DNA of 64,000 nt from CAVQGM01 sp963712065. Its GTDB lineage: Bacteria; Actinomycetota; Acidimicrobiia; Acidimicrobiales; Acidimicrobilacustridaceae. Both the position numbers and the translations under genes were made by a program. The notes beneath the pieces were generated by a model. That model did not search any database. It saw nothing but the letters and a program-made list of their open reading frames with translations, and was not told the DNA's origin. Positions 9,951-18,405 of the stretch are shown in pieces. Every line of letters begins with the position of its first letter. The stretch's first letter is position 1. Location: the NCBI GenBank assembly GCA_963712065.1, contig CAVQGM010000001.1, positions 124,001 to 188,000 of the forward strand, read 5' to 3'.

Positions 9951-12668
9951 CTACAGGCGCCGTACCGCAGGGGTGTCCCAGGCGTAGGGCGCGAGGCGGA
10001 CCCAGGCGTCGACGATCATCGCCCCCTCGGCGCCGACGATCACGGGGTTCAGCAGCAGGTCGGCGATCTCGGGCACGTGGTCGAGCACGTAGCCGATGCG
10101 CAGCAGCAGGTCCTCGCAGGCCCGGGTGGCAGCGCCGTCGGCCGCCTCCTTGTCGAGCAGGCTCGCCACCGGGGACGACGACACCAGCTCGGTGGCGTCG
10201 GTGTCGGTGAGGGGCAGGATGCGCATCGGCAGATCGGGATTGGCGGCGGCCATCACGCCGCCGATGCCCGTGCTCACGACCGCCCCGTACGACGGATCCT
10301 GGTGGCCGGTGACGAGGATGTCGACCCCGGGCGAGGCGAGCTGCTGGACGACCGCCAGGCGCATCGCCGGGCCGAGGGTCGTGAGCATCCGTCGGTAGGC
10401 GCCTTCGAGGGCGACGGCGTCGTGCAGGTCGAGGGCGACGCCGCCCTCCTCGCCGGGGTGGTAGCGGTCGACCCCGGTCGCCTTGAGCACGACGGGGTAG
10501 CCCATGTCGGCGGCGGCGGCCACGGCGTCGTCGAGGGAGGTCACCATCCGGTGCCGGGCGACCGGTAGGCCGGCGGCCCCGAGCAGGCGGGCGGCCTGGT
10601 CGCGGTCGAGCCACACGCCGTCGGGGTCGTCGCCGGCCAGCTCGGCGACCACCGCGTCGACGGCGGCCACGTCGATGTCGTCGTGGTCGGGCACGACCCC
10701 CGCCGGCCGCTGCCGCCACTCGCCGTACCGTGCCAGCTTGCCCAGCACGAACGCGGCCTGGCCCGGGAACTCGAACACGGGGACGGGCGGGCTGCCGGGC
10801 AGGACCGACCCGGCCCCGGCCCCGAGGAACGTGGCCAGCACCGGCTTCGGCCCGTCCCCGGACGCCGGCTGGCCGCCCGCCGCCACGGCCACCGCCCGGG
10901 CGACGTCGGCCGATCGGGCCTGGATCGGCGGGGCGTAGATCACGAGCGTGGCATCGACGTCCTCGTCGGCCAGCACGGCGCCGACCGCCCGCTCGTAGTC
11001 GTCGGGCCCCGCCTCCCACGTGAGGTCGAGGGCCACGCCGGCGGTGGCTCCCGACGGCAGGTGCGCGGCGAGATCGGCCATCGTCGCCGCGCCCGGGAGA
11101 ACGGCCTCCAACCCGGCACCGGCGAGGGCATCGGCGGCCAGCAGCGAGGCGCCCCGTGCGTTGCTGACCACCGCGACCCGCCGCCCGCGGGGCGCAGGCT
11201 GGTGCACGAGCACCCTCGCCACCTCGAACAGCTCCGGCGGGGTGTCGACCCTGATCACGCCCGACTGACCGAGGAGGGCGTCGACCGTCGCGTCGGCGGG
11301 CCACAGCGAGGCCAACCCGCCGTCGGTGCCGTCGGCCGACGGGGGGCCGTGACGGCCGCTCTTCACCGCCACGATCGGCTTCTCGCGGGCCATGCGCCGG
11401 GCGATCCGGGTGAACTTGCGCGGGTTGCCGAACGTCTCGAGGTAGAGCAGGGCCAGGTCGGTGCGCTCGTCCTCGGCCCAGAACTGCAGCAGGTCGTTGC
11501 CGCTGACGTCGATGCGGCGACCGATGTCGACGAACGTCGAGATGCCCACCCCGACCCGGTGGGCGTGCTCGAGCGCGGCCACCCCGAGGGTGCCGGACTG
11601 GGTGAGGAACCCGACCCGCCCCGAGGGCACGTCGACGGGGGTGAACGTGGCGTGCAGGCGGGTGCCGGGCGCCGTGTTGACCGCGCCCATCGACTCGGGT
11701 CCGATGATGCGCATGCCCCAGCGCAGCGCCTTGTGGCGGATGAGCTCGTTCACCGGCTCACCATCGACGTCGAGCTGCTCGAGGCCCGCACTGATGATCG
11801 CGAGCCCGCGTACGCGCTTTCGGGCGCACTGGTCGACCACGTCGAGCACGGACGGGGCCGGTACCGCGATCACCGCCAGGTCGACCTCGTCGGGGATGTC
11901 GAGCACCGACGGGTAGGCCCGGACGCTGGCGACGCTCGCCCCCTCGGGGTTGACGGGGAAGACCGGTCCCCCGAAGTCGCCCTCCACCAGGCGACGGAAC
12001 ACCTCGTGCCCGACCCCGCCACGCTCGCGGCCCGCACCGATGACCGCAACCGTCTCGGGGAACAGCAGGCGCCGCACCGATCGGGCCTCGGCAACCCGCT
12101 CGCGCTGCTCGATGAGCGCACGGGACTCCTCGGTGGGCTCGATGCCGAGCTCCACCTCCACGACGCCCTCGTCGAAGCTGCTCGACACCTGGAACCCGGC
12201 TCGGTGGAAGACCGAGAGCATGCGCCGGTTGGTGGGCAGCACCTGGGCGGTCAGGCCTTCCAGCCCGCACTCGCGGGCGGCGACGGTCAGGTACTCGAGC
12301 AGGACGGTGGCGATGCCTCGGCCCTGCTGCTCGTCGTCGACGATGAACGCGACCTCCGCCTTGCGGTGGTCCCGCCAGATGTCGTAGCTGGCCATGCCCA
12401 CGATGTCGTCGCCGAGCAGGGCGACGAGAGCCATGCGGGTGACGTAGTCCACCTCGGTCAGCCGTTCCAGCTCCCGCTGGGACAGCTTGGGCATCGGGCT
12501 GAAGTAGCGGAAGTAGATGCTCTCCCGCGACTGGCGCGCGTGGAAGGCGCGCACCGCGTCGGCGTCGTCGGGTCGCACCGGGCGCACGTGGACGACGCCG
12601 CCATCAGCGAGGGCGACGTCACCCTCCCACCGCTCGGGGTAGGACTCGGGGTCGGCGGCGCCGGCCAT
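9951..12668 (-). CDS. Pat-like GNAT / NDP-forming acyl-CoA synthetase fusion
   Basis: A 905-aa multidomain protein. Residues about 20-180 are a GNAT acetyltransferase (VHVRPVRPDDADAVRAFH, acetyl-CoA loop QQGRGIATVLLEYL). Then come a CoA-binding domain (SVRRLLFPETVAVIGAGRER), a succinyl-CoA-ligase-like domain and a C-terminal ATP-grasp (LPVARHRMVTSLDDA, YPVVLKATG). In acetate-CoA ligases (ADP-forming) a phospho-His sits in an SSHTGSLAG motif; here that place reads ADGTDGGLASL with no His. As in Salmonella Pat, this argues for a regulatory protein-lysine acetyltransferase rather than a ligase. The GNAT is at the N terminus, as in actinobacterial PatA-type proteins. Confidence 0.85.
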   Translation of the reverse strand: MAGAADPESYPERWEGDVALADGGVVHVRPVRPDDADAVRAFHARQSRESIYFRYFSPMPKLSQRELERLTEVDYVTRMALVALLGDDIVGMASYDIWRDHRKAEVAFIVDDEQQGRGIATVLLEYLTVAARECGLEGLTAQVLPTNRRMLSVFHRAGFQVSSSFDEGVVEVELGIEPTEESRALIEQRERVAEARSVRRLLFPETVAVIGAGRERGGVGHEVFRRLVEGDFGGPVFPVNPEGASVASVRAYPSVLDIPDEVDLAVIAVPAPSVLDVVDQCARKRVRGLAIISAGLEQLDVDGEPVNELIRHKALRWGMRIIGPESMGAVNTAPGTRLHATFTPVDVPSGRVGFLTQSGTLGVAALEHAHRVGVGISTFVDIGRRIDVSGNDLLQFWAEDERTDLALLYLETFGNPRKFTRIARRMAREKPIVAVKSGRHGPPSADGTDGGLASLWPADATVDALLGQSGVIRVDTPPELFEVARVLVHQPAPRGRRVAVVSNARGASLLAADALAGAGLEAVLPGAATMADLAAHLPSGATAGVALDLTWEAGPDDYERAVGAVLADEDVDATLVIYAPPIQARSADVARAVAVAAGGQPASGDGPKPVLATFLGAGAGSVLPGSPPVPVFEFPGQAAFVLGKLARYGEWRQRPAGVVPDHDDIDVAAVDAVVAELAGDDPDGVWLDRDQAARLLGAAGLPVARHRMVTSLDDAVAAAADMGYPVVLKATGVDRYHPGEEGGVALDLHDAVALEGAYRRMLTTLGPAMRLAVVQQLASPGVDILVTGHQDPSYGAVVSTGIGGVMAAANPDLPMRILPLTDTDATELVSSSPVASLLDKEAADGAATRACEDLLLRIGYVLDHVPEIADLLLNPVIVGAEGAMIVDAWVRLAPYAWDTPAVRRL

Positions 12669-12676
12669 GGTCGACG

Positions 12677-12682
12677 AGCGTA
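12677..12682 (-). promoter_or_regulatory. -10 box TACGCT, leaderless start 12668
   Basis: Eight nt before the ATG of the Pat-like gene. Confidence 0.45.
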
Positions 12683-12751
12683 GTGGCGACCGGGCCGCGC
12701 GAGGATGGGGCCACGAGGTCGGGCCGATCGGCCGGGCCGGGGGGAAGCACC

Positions 12752-15007
12752 ATGACCGACACGGCCGACGTCGCCACCGAGACCCACCACCGCACCTGCC
12801 CGCTGTGCGAGGCCACCTGCGGGCTCGAGCTGACCGTCCGCGACGAGGCGGTCGTCCGCATCCGCGGCGACCGCGCGAACCCGTTCAGCAGGGGCTTCAT
12901 CTGCCCCAAGGGCTCGGTGCTCCAGCACCTCCACGAGGACCCCGATCGCCTGCGAGCCCCCCTGGTGCGCCGCGGCGACGACCCGGCCACCGCCACCTGG
13001 GAGGAGGTCACCTGGCCGGAGGCGTTCGCCGAGATCGAGCGGGGGCTCACCCCGATCCTCGAGGCCCACGGGCGCGACGCCCTCGCCGTGTACCTCGGCA
13101 ACCCGTCGGCCCACACGCTGGCCGGCGTCCTCTACAACCGGCCGATGGCGAAGGCGGCCGGCACCCGCAACGTGTACTCGGCCAGCACCGTCGACCAGAT
13201 GCCCAAGCACGTGTCGAGCGGGCTGCTGTTCGGCGGGCCGCTGCTCATCCCCGTGCCCGACCTCGACCGCACCGACCACCTGCTGATGCTCGGGGCCAAC
13301 CCGTGGGAGTCGAACGGGTCGCTCTGCACCGCTCCCGACTTCCCCGGTCGGGTGAAGGCCATCCAGGCGCGCGGCGGCAGGGTCGTCGTGGTCGACCCCC
13401 GGCGGTCGCGCACCGCGGTGGAGGCCGACGAGCACGTCGCCGTCAGGCCCGGCACCGACGCCCACCTGCTCGCGGCCATGGCCAACGTGCTGGTCGCCGA
13501 CGACCTCGTCTCCCTCGGCCGGCTCGAGCCGATGACCTCGGGCGTCGACCAGGTGCGCGCCGCCCTCGCGCCGTTCACCCCCGAAGCCGTCGAGGGCACG
13601 TGCGGCGTTCCCGCCGCCGACATCCGGCGCCTGGCCCACGAGTTGGCCGCGGCGCGAACGGCCGCGGTGTACGGCCGCATCGGCACCCACACCGCCGAGT
13701 TCGGCACCCTCGCCGCCTGGGCCGTCGACGTGCTCAACGTGCTCACCGGCAACCTCGACCGGCCGGGTGGTGCCATGTGGCCCACGCCGGCGCACGAGCG
13801 ACCCCGCACCCCCGGCCCCGGCCGCGGCTACCGCATGGGCCGTCACACCAGCCGGGTGCGCGGCTACCCGGAGGTCAACGGCGAGCTCCCGGTCGCCACG
13901 CTGGCCGACGAGATCGAGACGCCGGGTCCGGGCCAGGTACGGGCACTCATCACGGTGGCCGGGAACCCGGTGGTGTCCACTCCGAACGCCGGGCGCCTCG
14001 ACGCCGCGCTCGCGTCGCTCGACTTCATGGTCAGCGTCGACATCTACCGCAACGAGACGACGCGCCACGCCAACGTCATCCTCCCGGCGCCGTCGGCGCT
14101 CGAACGCAGCGAGTACCACCTCGCCTTCTTCGCCCTCTCGGTACGGAACTTCGCCGAGTGGTCACCACCGGTGTTCGAGCCGACCGGGCCGACCGAGCAC
14201 GAGATCCTCGCCAAGCTGGCGCTGATCCTGTCGGGGCAGGGCGCCGACGCCGACCCGGCCCTGGTCGACGGGCTGCTGCTCACCGGCGTCCTGCAGCCGT
14301 CGGTGTCCAACCCCCACTCCCCCGTCGCCGGCCGCGACGTGAACGAGCTCGTCGACCAGCTCTGGGGCCCGACCGCCGCCGACAAGGTCGTCGACGCCAT
14401 GATCCGCACCGGCCCCTACGGCGACTGGTTCGGTGCCGTGCCCGACGGGCTCACCCTCGAGAAGGTGGCGGCTTCGCCCCACGGCATCGACCTCGGGCCG
14501 CTCGAGCCCCGGCTCCCCGACCTGCTGCGCACGCCGTCGGGCACCATCGAGTTGGCGCCGGAGGCGATCATCGACGACCTGGGCCGGCTGCAGGGCTCCC
14601 TAGGCCGGCACCGCGACGGCGACCTCGTCCTGGTCGGACGCCGGCACCTGCGCTCGAACAACTCGTGGATGCACAACCTCACCCAGCTGGTGAAGGGCAA
14701 GGAGCGCTGCACGCTGCAGGTGCACCCCGACGACGCGTCCCGCCTCGGTCTCGCCGACGGCGGCCGGGCCGAGGTCGCGTCGCGGGTGGGCGCGGTCGTG
14801 GCGCCGGTCGAGATCACCGACGGCATCCGGCCCGGGGTCGTGAGCCTCCCCCACGGATGGGGCCACGACGTCGCCGGCACCGGTCAGGCGGTGGCCGCCT
14901 CCCACGCCGGCGTCAACAGCAACCTGCTGGCCGACCACGAGCTGCTGGACCCGCTCTCGGGCAACGCCGTCCTCAACGGCATCCCGGTCACCGTCGCCCC
15001 GGCCTGA
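12752..15007 (+). CDS. Molybdopterin (bis-MGD) oxidoreductase
   Basis: A 751-aa DMSO-reductase-superfamily protein with an N-terminal [4Fe-4S] motif, C-x2-C-x3-C (CPLCEATCG) followed by a fourth Cys in GFICPKGS. Nucleotide-binding loops include LMLGANPWESNGS and VVVVDPRRSRTA. The C-terminal beta-barrel (VLVGRRHLRSNNSWMHNL, VSLPHGWGHD) binds the second cofactor. No Tat signal is visible, so it is probably cytoplasmic. The substrate is unknown; formate dehydrogenase or assimilatory nitrate reductase relatives are possible. The ATG at 12752 has GGGGGAAG upstream; a longer frame from 12683 lacks family similarity. No partner subunit is adjacent. Confidence 0.85.
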   Translation: MTDTADVATETHHRTCPLCEATCGLELTVRDEAVVRIRGDRANPFSRGFICPKGSVLQHLHEDPDRLRAPLVRRGDDPATATWEEVTWPEAFAEIERGLTPILEAHGRDALAVYLGNPSAHTLAGVLYNRPMAKAAGTRNVYSASTVDQMPKHVSSGLLFGGPLLIPVPDLDRTDHLLMLGANPWESNGSLCTAPDFPGRVKAIQARGGRVVVVDPRRSRTAVEADEHVAVRPGTDAHLLAAMANVLVADDLVSLGRLEPMTSGVDQVRAALAPFTPEAVEGTCGVPAADIRRLAHELAAARTAAVYGRIGTHTAEFGTLAAWAVDVLNVLTGNLDRPGGAMWPTPAHERPRTPGPGRGYRMGRHTSRVRGYPEVNGELPVATLADEIETPGPGQVRALITVAGNPVVSTPNAGRLDAALASLDFMVSVDIYRNETTRHANVILPAPSALERSEYHLAFFALSVRNFAEWSPPVFEPTGPTEHEILAKLALILSGQGADADPALVDGLLLTGVLQPSVSNPHSPVAGRDVNELVDQLWGPTAADKVVDAMIRTGPYGDWFGAVPDGLTLEKVAASPHGIDLGPLEPRLPDLLRTPSGTIELAPEAIIDDLGRLQGSLGRHRDGDLVLVGRRHLRSNNSWMHNLTQLVKGKERCTLQVHPDDASRLGLADGGRAEVASRVGAVVAPVEITDGIRPGVVSLPHGWGHDVAGTGQAVAASHAGVNSNLLADHELLDPLSGNAVLNGIPVTVAPA

Positions 15008-15016
15008 CCTGGTTCC

Positions 15017-15736
15017 TCAGCCCGCTGGCCGTCGCTCGCGGCGTCGGGCCTCGGCCCGGGCCCGCACGCCCCGGAGCATGTCGCGCGACATCACGAAGTC
15101 CGCGGGGACGATCAGCAGGCGGCCGCCGAGGGTCATCCACCACGGCGAGGTGGTCCACCGCGACCGGAACCGGAAGCGCGTGCGCCGTCCACCGTCCACG
15201 GGTTCCAGGACGAACACCCACGACCAGTCGAGCTCGGCGATGCCGCGATCACGCCAGCTGCGCGGCAGGTGGCTGGTGGAGTGGAGCACGAGCGCGCGCT
15301 CGGGCTCCAGCCGTTCGACGACGAGGCCGCACCCGGTCTCGGGGGCCCCGTCGGGGATGAAGCTGCCCACCCCGGTGTCCTGCAGCTCGGGGATGATCCG
15401 GTTCGCGCTCGGCCAGTTGGCCGGGAACAGGAGGCGATCCACCCACCGGGCCGTGTACCAGCCACCACGGTGCCATCCCATCTGCACGAGCCACGGCCAC
15501 ACGTCGGCCGGCGGCACGTCGATGGTGATCCCGTGGTCGGTGGTCACCTCCGGATCGGGGATGAGGTCGTCACCGGGGAGGATCGACGACCGCTCGGCCG
15601 CCGTCGATCCGTAGGTGCGGCCGAGGCGGACGAGGACGGCCTCGGCGACGGCCAGGAGACCGAGGGAGCCGAGGACGAGTCGCCACCGACGGCACGAAGA
15701 GCCCGGCCGCCCGGGGGTGGGGGACGTCAGTAGCAT
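15017..15736 (-). CDS. SRPBCC (polyketide cyclase/START-like) membrane-anchored protein
   Basis: A 239-aa protein with one N-terminal hydrophobic segment (LVLGSLGLLAVAEAVLV, about residues 20-40) followed by an SRPBCC ligand-binding domain (ITIDVPPADVWPWLVQMGWH, GWYTARWVDRLL, TRFRFRSRWTT). Such domains bind hydrophobic ligands. Function is unknown. It converges on the molybdopterin gene and is divergent from the NfeD/SPFH chimera with only 24 nt between start codons, so their promoters must overlap each other's coding starts. Confidence 0.75.
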   Translation of the reverse strand: MLLTSPTPGRPGSSCRRWRLVLGSLGLLAVAEAVLVRLGRTYGSTAAERSSILPGDDLIPDPEVTTDHGITIDVPPADVWPWLVQMGWHRGGWYTARWVDRLLFPANWPSANRIIPELQDTGVGSFIPDGAPETGCGLVVERLEPERALVLHSTSHLPRSWRDRGIAELDWSWVFVLEPVDGGRRTRFRFRSRWTTSPWWMTLGGRLLIVPADFVMSRDMLRGVRARAEARRRERRPAG

Positions 15737-15760
15737 GAGCCAACAGGAAGCGGGTGCGTC

Positions 15761-16558
15761 ATGGTCGTCGTCTGGTTGGTGCTCGGAGTGGTGCTCCTGG
15801 CGGTGGAGTTCCGCCACTTCGCCTTCTTCGCCTTCTTCGGCGCCATCGGTTCGTTCGCCGCCGCCGGGGTCGCCGCCCTCGCCCCCGATCTCGTCGCCCT
15901 CCAGGTCGTCGTGGCCGTCGTGGTGGCCGCCATCGGCATCATCGCGTTCCGACCGCTCATGAGCGAGCGGTTCCACCGCCGCCAAGAAGGCCGGCTCGGC
16001 CGGGGCGTGCACGGCACCCTGATCGGCGAGGAGGCGTTGTCCGAGCGTGAGCGCATCAACACCGACGTCCAGCAGCAGATGGAGGTGGTCACCGACAAGT
16101 GGGGCATCCGCATCAGCCGCATCGAGATCGTCGAGATCGCCCCTCCCCCGCAGATCCTCCAGGCACTGGCCCTGCAGAAGCAGGCCGATCAGGAGAAGCG
16201 CGCCCGCATCCTCGAGTCGGAGGGTCTCCAGCGGTCGGCGATCAACGTGGCCGACGGTGAGGCCAACGCCGCCGTCCGCAACGCCGAGGGCGAACGGGAG
16301 GCGGCCATCCTGCGGGCCGAGGGCAATCGTCAGGCCGCCATCCTCGAGGCCCAAGGCCGAGCCGAGGCCGTCACCACGGTGTACGGCGCGATCAAGCAGG
16401 CCGACCCGGATCAGGTCGTCGTCGCGATCCTGCAGCTCGAGACCCTCGCCCGGTTCGCCGACAGCGACAACACCAAGGTCGTGGTGCCGTTCGAGAGCGT
16501 CGGCCTGATGGGGGCGGCCCAGACCTTGCGCGACGTGCTGGGCACCGACACGGCCTGA
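15761..16558 (+). CDS. NfeD-like membrane domain fused to the C-terminal half of an SPFH (stomatin) protein
   Basis: A 265-aa protein. Residues 1-75 look like NfeD: two hydrophobic stretches (VVWLVLGVVLLAVEF..., then VVVAVVVAAIGIIAF) and RPLMSERF. From about residue 94 it matches the second half of a prohibitin/stomatin domain (SERERINTDVQQQMEVVTDK, WGIRISRIEIVEIAPPPQI), then an Ala/Glu/Gln-rich coiled coil (ILESEGLQ, GEREAAILRAEGNRQ). The soluble OB domain of NfeD and the first half of the SPFH domain are missing. nfeD and SPFH genes are usually neighbours, so an in-frame deletion would produce exactly this. It may co-transcribe with the SulP gene 58 nt downstream. Confidence 0.7.
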   Translation: MVVVWLVLGVVLLAVEFRHFAFFAFFGAIGSFAAAGVAALAPDLVALQVVVAVVVAAIGIIAFRPLMSERFHRRQEGRLGRGVHGTLIGEEALSERERINTDVQQQMEVVTDKWGIRISRIEIVEIAPPPQILQALALQKQADQEKRARILESEGLQRSAINVADGEANAAVRNAEGEREAAILRAEGNRQAAILEAQGRAEAVTTVYGAIKQADPDQVVVAILQLETLARFADSDNTKVVVPFESVGLMGAAQTLRDVLGTDTA

Positions 16559-16616
16559 GCGGTCGGCGCTCGATCGGTCCTCGCTCGCAGGGGTCGCGGC
16601 GTAGTAGCCAGAGGGG

Positions 16617-18329
16617 GTGACCGTCCCCGCAGCTCCGACCACACCGCCCCTGTGGTCCAGGCTCATGCCCGGCATCGACCGGCTCCGCCACTACCAACGA
16701 CCGTGGCTGCGCGGCGACGTGCTCGCCGGCATCACCGTCGCTGCCTACCTCGTGCCGCAGTGCATGGCCTACGGCGAGCTGGCCGGCCTCCCCCCGATCG
16801 TCGGGCTGTGGGCCATCATCGCTCCGCTCGCCCTCTACGCCGTCCTCGGCTCGAGCCGGCAGCTCTCGGTCGGCCCCGAGTCCACGACCGCCATCATGAC
16901 CGCCGTCGCCATCGCGCCGCTGGCCGCGGGCGACGCCTCGACCTACGCCTCCCTCGCCGCCGCGCTGGCCGTCATGGTCGGTGCGATCTGCCTGATCGGC
17001 TTCCTCTTCCGGATCGGGTTCCTCGCCGACCTCCTGTCGAAGCCGATCCTGATCGGCTACATGTCGGGCGTCGCGCTCATCATGATCAGCGGTCAGCTCG
17101 ACAAGGTGACCGGGGCGGACGCGACCGGCAACAACTTCTTCGACGAGGTCCGCTCGTTCCTCGGCGACCTGGACGGCATCGACTGGCCGACGCTCGTCCT
17201 CGCCGTCGGCGTGCTCGTGTTCCTGTTCGCGTCCCAGCACTACTTCCCGAAGCTCCCGGGACCGCTGTTGGCCGTGCTGCTGTCCACCGCCGTCGTCGCA
17301 CTGTTCAACCTCGATCAGCACGGCATCGACGTCGTCGGGGCCATCCCCCCCGGTCTGCCGAGACCGCAGGTCCCCGACGTGTCCCTCGGCGAGCTCTCGT
17401 CGCTGCTCGGCCCCGCGGTCGGCATCGCCATCGTCGGCTACACCGACAACGTCCTCACCGCGCGGGCCTTCGCCACCCGCAACGGCTACGAGGTCGACGC
17501 CAACCAGGAGCTCCTGGCCCTCGGCGCGTCGAACGTGGGCACCGGGTTCCTCCAGGGCTTCCCCGTGAGCAGCAGTGGGAGCCGCACCGCGCTCGGCGAC
17601 AGCCTCGGGTCCAAGTCCCAGCTCTCGATGCTCGTCGCCCTGGCCGGCGTCGTCGGCGTGATCCTGTTCCTCGGCCCGCTGCTCGAGAACTTCCCGTCTG
17701 CCGCTCTCGGTGCCATCGTCATCTACGCGGCCACCAAGCTCATCGACATCCCGGAGTTCGTCCGGCTGTCGAAGTTCCGGAGGAGCGAGCTCCTCCTCGC
17801 CGTCGCCACGCTCTTCGGCGTGCTGGCCGTCGACATCCTCTACGGCGTGCTCATCGCCGTCGCGCTGTCCGTCGCCGATCTGTTCCGCCGGGTGGCACGG
17901 CCCCACGACGCCGTCCAGGGCCAGGTGCCCGGGCTGGCCGGCATGCACGACGTCGACGACTACCCCGAGGCCTCCACCGTCCCGGGTCTGGTGATCTACC
18001 GGTACGACGCGCCGCTGTTCTTCGCCAACGCCGAGGACTTCCGGGCCCGGGCCCTGGGCGCTCTCGACGTCGAGACCGCCCCGGTCGAGTGGTTCGTGAT
18101 GAACACCGAGGCCATCGTCGAGATCGACATCACCGCCGCCGACGTGCTCGTCGAGCTGCACGACGAGCTCAGGAGACGAGGCATCCGGATGGGCCTCGTA
18201 CGGGTGAAGCAGGACCTGGTGGCCGAGCTCGAACGGGCCGGCATCGTCACCCTCGTCGGCGACGACATGATCTTCCCCACCTTGCCGACCGCCGTCGCCG
18301 CGTTCGAGCAGCGCGACCGGCGCGCCTGA
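16617..18329 (+). CDS. SulP/SLC26-family anion transporter with STAS domain
   Basis: A 570-aa integral membrane protein. The N terminus has the SulP entry sequence (LRGDVLAGITVAAYLVPQCM, AGLPPIVGLWAI), the family motif SVGPESTTAIMTA, and about a dozen hydrophobic segments. From about residue 450 there is a cytosolic STAS domain (IYRYDAPLFFANAEDFRARA, MNTEAIVEIDITAADVLVEL). SulP proteins move sulfate, bicarbonate or dicarboxylates; the substrate is not decidable here and no cysteine-synthesis or carboxysome genes are adjacent. The GTG start is preceded by AGAGGGG. Confidence 0.9.
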   Translation: MTVPAAPTTPPLWSRLMPGIDRLRHYQRPWLRGDVLAGITVAAYLVPQCMAYGELAGLPPIVGLWAIIAPLALYAVLGSSRQLSVGPESTTAIMTAVAIAPLAAGDASTYASLAAALAVMVGAICLIGFLFRIGFLADLLSKPILIGYMSGVALIMISGQLDKVTGADATGNNFFDEVRSFLGDLDGIDWPTLVLAVGVLVFLFASQHYFPKLPGPLLAVLLSTAVVALFNLDQHGIDVVGAIPPGLPRPQVPDVSLGELSSLLGPAVGIAIVGYTDNVLTARAFATRNGYEVDANQELLALGASNVGTGFLQGFPVSSSGSRTALGDSLGSKSQLSMLVALAGVVGVILFLGPLLENFPSAALGAIVIYAATKLIDIPEFVRLSKFRRSELLLAVATLFGVLAVDILYGVLIAVALSVADLFRRVARPHDAVQGQVPGLAGMHDVDDYPEASTVPGLVIYRYDAPLFFANAEDFRARALGALDVETAPVEWFVMNTEAIVEIDITAADVLVELHDELRRRGIRMGLVRVKQDLVAELERAGIVTLVGDDMIFPTLPTAVAAFEQRDRRA

Positions 18330-18405
18330 CCCCTCGGATCGTCCCGGGTTGAGACGCGGCGGTGGACGCCAACGCCCCTCTTCGCCTCATCGCGCCCGGG
18401 CCGTC

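Noticed and set aside
12458..14119. 553-aa minus-strand frame over the molybdopterin gene
   Set aside because: Antisense shadow; ends in frame with nothing recognisable.
12752..15007. Sec-containing formate dehydrogenase
   Set aside because: The frame has no in-frame TGA, so selenium use is not supported for this gene.
12667..15360. 897-aa plus-strand frame
   Set aside because: Out of frame with the molybdopterin oxidoreductase, whose motifs are clear in the adjoining frame.
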